A stretch of 64,000 nt of DNA, from positions 1,326,001 to 1,390,000 of the forward strand of contig NZ_CP045644.1 in the NCBI RefSeq assembly GCF_009498455.1. The letters are read 5' to 3'. A model generated the notes under the pieces. That model searched no databases, had not been told where the DNA came from, and saw only the letters and a program-made list of their open reading frames with translations. The position numbers and the translations under genes were made by a program. Source of the stretch: Variovorax paradoxus (GTDB taxonomy: Bacteria > Pseudomonadota > Gammaproteobacteria > Burkholderiales > Burkholderiaceae_C). Shown piece after piece: positions 58,008 to 64,000 of the stretch (positions are counted from its first letter, which is position 1; each line of letters begins with the position of its first letter).

Positions 58008-59216
58008 ATGCGCGCCATGGTCGGAATCGAAGCTATCCGTCGCGCGGCGGCACGCCTGCAGGGCCAGGTGCTCAACACGCCCTGCGTGGAGTCGCGCACG
58101 CTCTCTGAAATCGTGGGCGCGCAGGTGTTCCTGAAGTTCGAGAACCTGCAGTTCACGTCCTCGTTCAAGGAGCGTGGCGCGTGCAACAAGCTGGTCGATC
58201 TGTCGGAAGGCGGCACGCGCGGCGTGATCGCCATGTCGGCCGGCAACCATGCGCAGGGTGTGGCCTATCACGCACAGCGGCTGGGCTTGCGCGCACTCAT
58301 CGTGATGCCGCGCTTCACGCCCGGCGTGAAGATCGAGCGCACGCGCGGCTTCGGCGCCGAGGTGGTGCTGCACGGCGACACGCTGGACGCGGCACGCGCC
58401 CACGCACTGGCGCTTGCCGAGCGCGAAGGCCTGACCTTCGTGCATCCCTACGACGACGAAGCCATCATTGCCGGCCAGGGCACGATCGCACTTGAGATGC
58501 TCGACGCGGTGCCAGACCTCGACACGCTGGTGGTGGCGGTCGGTGGCGGCGGGCTCATCGCAGGCATGGCCGTCGCGGCGCGCGAGATCAAGCCGGGCAT
58601 CGAGATCGTCGGCGTGCAGACGCAGCGCTTTCCGGCGATGGTGAATGCCGTCAAGGGCACGCACCACGCGCAGGGCACGAGCACGATCGCCGAAGGCATC
58701 GCGGTCGGCACGCCAGGCGTGCTGACGCGGGAAATCATCGCCGCCAAGGTCGACGACCTGCTGTTGGTGGACGAAGGCGACATCGAGCAAGGCGTGCTGA
58801 TGCTGCTGGAGATCGAAAAGACGCTGGTCGAAGGCGCCGGGGCGGCGGGCCTGGCGGCGCTGATCCGGCACCCGGAACGTTTCCGCGGCAAGCGCGTGGG
58901 TCTGGTGCTGTCGGGCGGCAACATCGATCCGCTGCTGCTCGCGGCCATCATCGAACGCGGCATGGTGCGGGCCGGCCGGCTGGCCCGGGTGCGCGTCAGC
59001 GCGCGCGACGTGCCGGGCTCGCTGGCCCAGATCACGGCCACCGTGGCAGAAGCGGGCGCTAACGTCGACGAAGTGCACCACCAGCGCGCCTTCACGATGC
59101 TGGCGGCGCAGAATGTCGACGTCGAGCTGGTGCTGCAGACGCGCGGCCGGGCCCACCTGGCCAGCGTGTTGAGCGCCCTGAAGGACGCCGGTTTCGAAGC
59201 GGTGGAGCAGCATTGA
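58008..59216 (+). CDS. Threonine dehydratase (threonine ammonia-lyase) with ACT domain
   Basis: A 402-aa PLP enzyme deaminating threonine (and serine) to 2-oxobutyrate. The PLP lysine is in SSFKERGACNK, the phosphate-binding loop in VAVGGGGLIAG, and a C-terminal ACT domain runs from VRVSARDVPGSLAQITATVAEAGANVDEVHHQRAF. Length and single ACT domain match the catabolic TdcB-like long form rather than biosynthetic IlvA. The start may be the ATG at 58008 or three codons later at 58017. Confidence 0.92.
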   Translation: MRAMVGIEAIRRAAARLQGQVLNTPCVESRTLSEIVGAQVFLKFENLQFTSSFKERGACNKLVDLSEGGTRGVIAMSAGNHAQGVAYHAQRLGLRALIVMPRFTPGVKIERTRGFGAEVVLHGDTLDAARAHALALAEREGLTFVHPYDDEAIIAGQGTIALEMLDAVPDLDTLVVAVGGGGLIAGMAVAAREIKPGIEIVGVQTQRFPAMVNAVKGTHHAQGTSTIAEGIAVGTPGVLTREIIAAKVDDLLLVDEGDIEQGVLMLLEIEKTLVEGAGAAGLAALIRHPERFRGKRVGLVLSGGNIDPLLLAAIIERGMVRAGRLARVRVSARDVPGSLAQITATVAEAGANVDEVHHQRAFTMLAAQNVDVELVLQTRGRAHLASVLSALKDAGFEAVEQH

Positions 59217-59337
59217 GGGCTCCTCGCAACCCCCTAGACCCGCTGGCGGCGCCTCGCCGGTAAAATGGCGGGAGTTTGGCCATTTGCTGTTCACAGCATT
59301 TGGCGGTTTGTCATTTGCGTATTCGAGGTATTTCCCG

Positions 59338-59490
59338 ATGTCCCAACCCACTCCCGTCGAGCCCGGCCACGCCGCCGCCGCTGAACATGACGCCGTCGAA
59401 TCGGTCGTTCACCTGATGCCGCTCGTGCTGCCGCTGGCCGGCGGCGTGCTGATGCTGCTGCTGGCGTCCATCGCCGTCTATCTGGCCTGA
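59338..59490 (+). CDS. Small single-span membrane protein (50 aa)
   Basis: A short ORF, MSQPTPVEPGHAAA at the start and one hydrophobic helix (LVLPLAGGVLMLLLASIAVYLA) at the end. Codon use matches its neighbours, it has no overlap with another gene and it lies between two conserved metabolic genes in the same direction. Function unknown; the Ala/Glu/His-rich N-terminus would face one side of the membrane with the C-terminus ending in it. Confidence 0.6.
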   Translation: MSQPTPVEPGHAAAAEHDAVESVVHLMPLVLPLAGGVLMLLLASIAVYLA

Positions 59491-59514
59491 CTGACAGGTC
59501 TTCGCGCTTTTGTC

Positions 59515-59534
59515 CGCGGGCTGTGCGGCCCGCG
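59515..59534 (+). other. GC-rich hairpin before pckG
   Basis: CGCGGGC (59515-59521) pairs with GCCCGCG (59528-59534) around TGTGCG. There is no T tract, so it is not a standard terminator. A TTGACG hexamer follows at 59535-59540 and may be the -35 of a pckG promoter, with only a poor -10. Confidence 0.35.
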
Positions 59535-59640
59535 TTGACGCAATCTCCCAAAGCGAAACGTTTTCTCAAACGGACCTCCGTGCCTGGTCAGGCGCGGCGC
59601 CCCGTTCGGAAAGACGATTTTTCAACTTAGGAGATTTCCG

Positions 59641-61512
59641 ATGAACGCACCCACGATGAAGGGCCTCACCATTCAGGCGCCCTCATACGTCAAGAACGCC
59701 AAGCTGATCGCCTGGGTGGCCGACATGGCCGCGCTGTGCAAACCCGAGGCCATCCACTGGTGCGACGGCAGCAAGGAAGAATACGACCGCCTCTGCCAGC
59801 AGCTGGTCGACGCCGGAACCTTCAAGAAGCTGAACCCCGCCAAGCGCCCGGGCTCGTTCCTCGCGATGTCCGATCCGAGCGACGTGGCACGTGTCGAAGA
59901 CCGCACCTTCATCTGCTCCGCGCAGAAGGAAAACGCCGGCCCTACCAACAACTGGATGGCCCCGGCCGAAATGCGCGCCACGCTGCAGCCCCTGTTCGAC
60001 GGCTGCATGAAGGGCCGCACCATGTACGTGGTGCCCTTCAGCATGGGCCCGCTGGGCTCACCCATTGCACACATCGGCATCGAGCTGTCCGACAGCCCCT
60101 ACGTGGCCGTCAACATGCGCATCATGACCCGCATGGGCCAGGCCGTGTACGAGGTGCTGGGCGTCGACGGTGAGTTCGTGCCGTGCGTTCACACCGTGGG
60201 CGCGCCCCTCGAGGCCGGCCAGAAGGACGTCTCCTGGCCCTGCAACACCACCAAGTACATCGTTCATTACCCTGAAACGCGCGAGATCTGGAGCTATGGC
60301 TCGGGCTACGGCGGTAACGCGCTGCTGGGCAAGAAGTGTTTTGCACTGCGCATCGCTTCGAACATGGGCCGCGACGAAGGCTGGTTGGCCGAGCACATGC
60401 TGATCCTGGGTGTGACCAATCCCGAAGGCAAGAAGTACCACGTGGCGGCGGCATTCCCCAGCGCCTGCGGGAAGACGAATTTCTCGATGTTGGTGCCGCC
60501 GGCGGGCTTTGATGGCTGGAAGGTCACGACCATCGGCGACGACATCGCCTGGATCAAGCCGCAGGCCGACGGCACGCTCCGCGCCATCAACCCCGAGGCC
60601 GGCTACTTCGGCGTGGCGCCAGGCACCAACATGCTGACCAACCCGAACTGCATGCGCAGCCTGGACGACGGCGTGATCTTCACCAACGTCGCGCTGACCG
60701 ACGACGGCGACGTGTGGTGGGAAGGCATGGAGCAGGACACGCCAGGCAAGGCGCTGCCGGCGCACCTGATCGACTGGCAAGGCAAGGACTGGACGCCGCA
60801 GATCGCCAAGGAAACCGGCGCCAAGGCCGCCCACCCGAACGCACGCTTCACCGTGGCCGCCACCAACAACCCTGCGCTCGACGATGCCTGGGACGACCCG
60901 AAGGGCGTGAAGATCGACGCCTTCATCTTCGGCGGTCGCCGCTCGACGACCGTGCCGCTGGTCACTGAAGCCCGCAATTGGGTCGAAGGCGTCTACATGG
61001 CCGCGACGATGGGCTCGGAAACCACCGCTGCGGCCGCCGGCCAGCAGGGCGTGGTGCGACGCGACCCGTTCGCAATGCTGCCTTTCATGGGCTACAACAT
61101 GAGCGACTACTTCCAGCACTGGCTCGATCTGGGCAAGAAGCTGGAAGCCTCGGGCGCCCAGTTGCCGAAGATCTACACCACCAACTGGTTCCGCAAGGGT
61201 GCCGACGGCAAGTTCGTCTGGCCTGGCTACGGCGAGAACATGCGCGTGCTGAAGTGGATGATCGATCGCGTGGAAGGCAAGGCGACGGAAGGTATGGAAC
61301 ACATCACCGGCGTGAGCCCGCGCTATGAAGACCTGAACTGGAGCGGCCTGGACTTCAGCGCCGAGCAGTTCGCAACGGTCACGAGCATCGACAAGGCGGC
61401 CTGGCAGGCCGAGCTGAAGCTGCACACGGAGTTGTTCCAGCAGCTGGCGCATCATCTGCCGAAGGAATTGCCGGAGACGAAGGCTGCGATTGAGCAGCGG
61501 TTGTCTGCCTGA
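59641..61512 (+). CDS. pckG: Phosphoenolpyruvate carboxykinase, GTP type
   Basis: A 623-aa GTP-dependent enzyme converting oxaloacetate to PEP and CO2, the entry to gluconeogenesis. The kinase loop [15 protein letters not shown] (near residue 275), [18 protein letters not shown], and [14 protein letters not shown] are diagnostic of the GTP family; the ATP family lacks these. TAGGAG precedes the ATG. It is followed by a good intrinsic terminator. In an organism growing on histidine or nicotinate-derived acids it would be required for sugar synthesis. Confidence 0.96.
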   Translation: MNAPTMKGLTIQAPSYVKNAKLIAWVADMAALCKPEAIHWCDGSKEEYDRLCQQLVDAGTFKKLNPAKRPGSFLAMSDPSDVARVEDRTFICSAQKENAGPTNNWMAPAEMRATLQPLFDGCMKGRTMYVVPFSMGPLGSPIAHIGIELSDSPYVAVNMRIMTRMGQAVYEVLGVDGEFVPCVHTVGAPLEAGQKDVSWPCNTTKYIVHYPETREIWSYGSGYGGNALLGKKCFALRIASNMGRDEGWLAEHMLILGVTNPEGKKYHVAAAFPSACGKTNFSMLVPPAGFDGWKVTTIGDDIAWIKPQADGTLRAINPEAGYFGVAPGTNMLTNPNCMRSLDDGVIFTNVALTDDGDVWWEGMEQDTPGKALPAHLIDWQGKDWTPQIAKETGAKAAHPNARFTVAATNNPALDDAWDDPKGVKIDAFIFGGRRSTTVPLVTEARNWVEGVYMAATMGSETTAAAAGQQGVVRRDPFAMLPFMGYNMSDYFQHWLDLGKKLEASGAQLPKIYTTNWFRKGADGKFVWPGYGENMRVLKWMIDRVEGKATEGMEHITGVSPRYEDLNWSGLDFSAEQFATVTSIDKAAWQAELKLHTELFQQLAHHLPKELPETKAAIEQRLSA

Positions 61513-61573
61513 GTAAGCACTTCTCGCAGGCAGCTCACGCAGCCTGCGAAGCAGGTGCCTTGGGAGTCCATGG

Positions 61574-61606
61574 AAAGCCCGGTGAGTTCATCTCATCGGG
61601 CTTTTT
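61574..61606 (+). terminator. Intrinsic terminator of pckG
   Basis: AAAGCCCGGTGAG pairs with CTCATCGGGCTTT around TTCAT, and the descending arm ends in TTTTT. It is 60 bases after the pckG stop. Confidence 0.85.
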
Positions 61607-61730
61607 CGTCTGGGGCGGCGATCAATTGACGCCTTTGCATGTGATTCCGGGCCATGGCGGAGTCTTTGGCGACGTCGACCGGGCTTTGGATACAGCGCGG
61701 CGACGTTTATCGGGTTTGCAAGGAGACCCT

Positions 61731-61964
61731 GTGAAGCACGCGCGCCATGCGATGAAGGTGTTGATGAAGTTCAAGCTGCTGGAGCTGCATGCGGTGTCGC
61801 GAGCGGATTGGGCTGAGTGGGTTGGCGGGACGCTGTATTTCGAGCGGATTCGGGCTCGATTCTTTGCTGGTGAGACGCTGGCAGCCCTGACTGAGGATCT
61901 GTTGGCAGAGCTGATTGCCGCTGGCGCAGCACAATCCGATGCTTTAGGAGTTCGGAACGCCTGA
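61731..61964 (+). CDS. Hypothetical 77-aa protein
   Basis: An ORF with GTG start at 61731 preceded by AAGGAG at a five-base spacing. The product is helical and mixed charge (MKHARHAMKVLMKFKLLELHA..., LAALTEDLLAELIAAGAA). The frame stays open upstream to 61560 but that would cross the pckG terminator. Base composition is lower in GC than the metabolic genes around. I recognise no family. It ends just before a bidirectional terminator. Confidence 0.4.
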   Translation: MKHARHAMKVLMKFKLLELHAVSRADWAEWVGGTLYFERIRARFFAGETLAALTEDLLAELIAAGAAQSDALGVRNA

Positions 61965-61985
61965 TTGGCGGTTGTTTGCTCCAAT

Positions 61986-62021
61986 AAAAAAGCGCCATCT
62001 CTTTCGAGTTGGCGCTTTTTC
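61986..62021. terminator. Bidirectional intrinsic terminator
   Basis: AGCGCCA (61991-61997) pairs with TGGCGCT (62010-62016), preceded by AAAAA and followed by TTTTTC, so it can end transcripts from both sides: the small ORF on the plus strand and rrn read-through on the minus strand. Confidence 0.8.
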
Positions 62022-62082
62022 TTTGTCCGTCTATTCGCTTGCTCGTGCTTTGCGTGTTCTTTGTCTTTGCGTCGCGCAAAGC

Positions 62083-62114
62083 AAAAAACCCCAGTCATTG
62101 CTGACTGGGGTTTT
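62083..62114 (-). terminator. rRNA operon terminator
   Basis: AAAACCCCAGTCA (62085-62097) pairs perfectly with TGACTGGGGTTTT (62102-62114) around TTGC, directly 3' of the 5S gene on the minus strand and followed there by further T residues. Confidence 0.88.
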
Positions 62115-62126
62115 CTGGGCTGTAAG

Positions 62127-62242
62127 AGCCTGACGATGACCTACTTTCACACGGGAACCCGCACTATCATCGGCGCTGAGTCGTTTCACTGTCCTGTTCG
62201 GGATGGGAAGGAGTGGTACCAACTCGCTATGGTCATCAGGCA
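62127..62242 (-). rRNA. rrf: 5S ribosomal RNA
   Basis: On the minus strand the gene starts TGCCTGATGACCATAGCGAG and ends CATCGTCAGGCT; the two ends pair to form helix I (GCCTGA/TCAGGC). The conserved loop CCATCCCGAACAGG and GTGCGGGTTCCCG region are present. Length 116 nt is normal for a betaproteobacterial 5S. Confidence 0.95.
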
Positions 62243-62370
62243 TAAAGGGTTGTCTGACTGATCACACGATCAATCAAACGAATTCATAGAGTTTGGAATC
62301 AGCTTTTGGCGAATTATTTTGAATGCGTCAACTTGGCATAACACCTTGATCAGATTGATCAAAGTTATAG
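62243..62370 (-). other. 23S-5S spacer
   Basis: About 128 AT-rich bases without a tRNA. TTGATCA-GAT-TGATCAA (62346-62362) is a short dyad next to the 23S 3' end and may be part of a processing stem. Confidence 0.6.

Positions 62371-64000
<1,630 letters not shown>

Overview
The window looks like a chromosomal segment of a high-GC betaproteobacterium, most likely Burkholderiales/Comamonadaceae and Variovorax-like. The evidence is the gene content (Bug-type solute receptor, split methionine synthase with an SAH riboswitch, GTP-type PEP carboxykinase, PACE exporter), the rRNA sequence and the strong GC3 bias. Genus is inference.

Layout. 1-743: 5' part of a type VI secretion gene (tssA). 884-19205: a nitrogen-heterocycle locus that reads as a complete uptake and reductive-catabolism island for nicotinamide/nicotinate. 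A long minus-strand run (16163 down to 884) encodes a 6-hydroxynicotinate reductase-like Fe-S protein, an ApbE-superfamily UPF0280 protein, two paralogous 'amino acid synthesis' family proteins, a branched-chain-type ABC importer with a fused permease, a Tat-exported nicotinamidase, a three-subunit nicotinate dehydrogenase-like molybdenum hydroxylase (2Fe-2S, Mo, tri-haem cytochrome c) and an FAH-family protein. Divergently, 16483-19205 encodes ferredoxin-NADP reductase, a TetR regulator and an enamidase-like amidohydrolase. The enamidase and reductase are the signature enzymes of the Eubacterium barkeri fermentation route; here they sit in a presumed aerobe with a cytochrome-linked dehydrogenase.

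19327-22459: three membrane/glycosyl-transfer genes (GtrA, GT2, GT-C). 22560-25420: C-terminal half of MetH behind a convincing SAH riboswitch. 25554-27532: secreted lipase and its foldase. 27554-29021: PACE exporter and divergent LysR. 29028-29791: SH3-domain protein with an apparent frameshift. 29871-30917: homocysteine-binding half of MetH. 30959-45445: histidine utilisation region (hutG, F, I, D, U, H, C) with two ABC uptake systems, an IclR regulator and a PhyH-type dioxygenase; three HutC-type operators (TGTCTATACA / TGTCTAGACA) mark the hutH and importer promoters. 45752-47662: recQ. 47673-50950: LysR, FMN hydroxyacid oxidase, Bug receptor. 50967-53688: lipoprotein nucleoside hydrolase plus FGGY kinase under a 32-bp LacI-type double operator. 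53879-57900: frameshifted S41 protease lipoprotein and a tandem AAA+ ATPase. 58008-61512: threonine dehydratase, a 50-aa membrane protein, pckG. 61731-64000: a small ORF, two terminators, 5S and the 3' part of 23S rRNA.

A notable cross-cutting feature is a family of seven ~95-115 bp two-hairpin (REPIN-like) repeats in two subtypes. Several are not neutral spacers: they encode the C-terminus of hutI and N-terminus of hutF, the end of the Mo subunit and start of its cytochrome, and they supply the ribosome binding site of hutD and perhaps of the UPF0280 gene. All assignments come from reading the sequence and from recalled family knowledge; no search was run.
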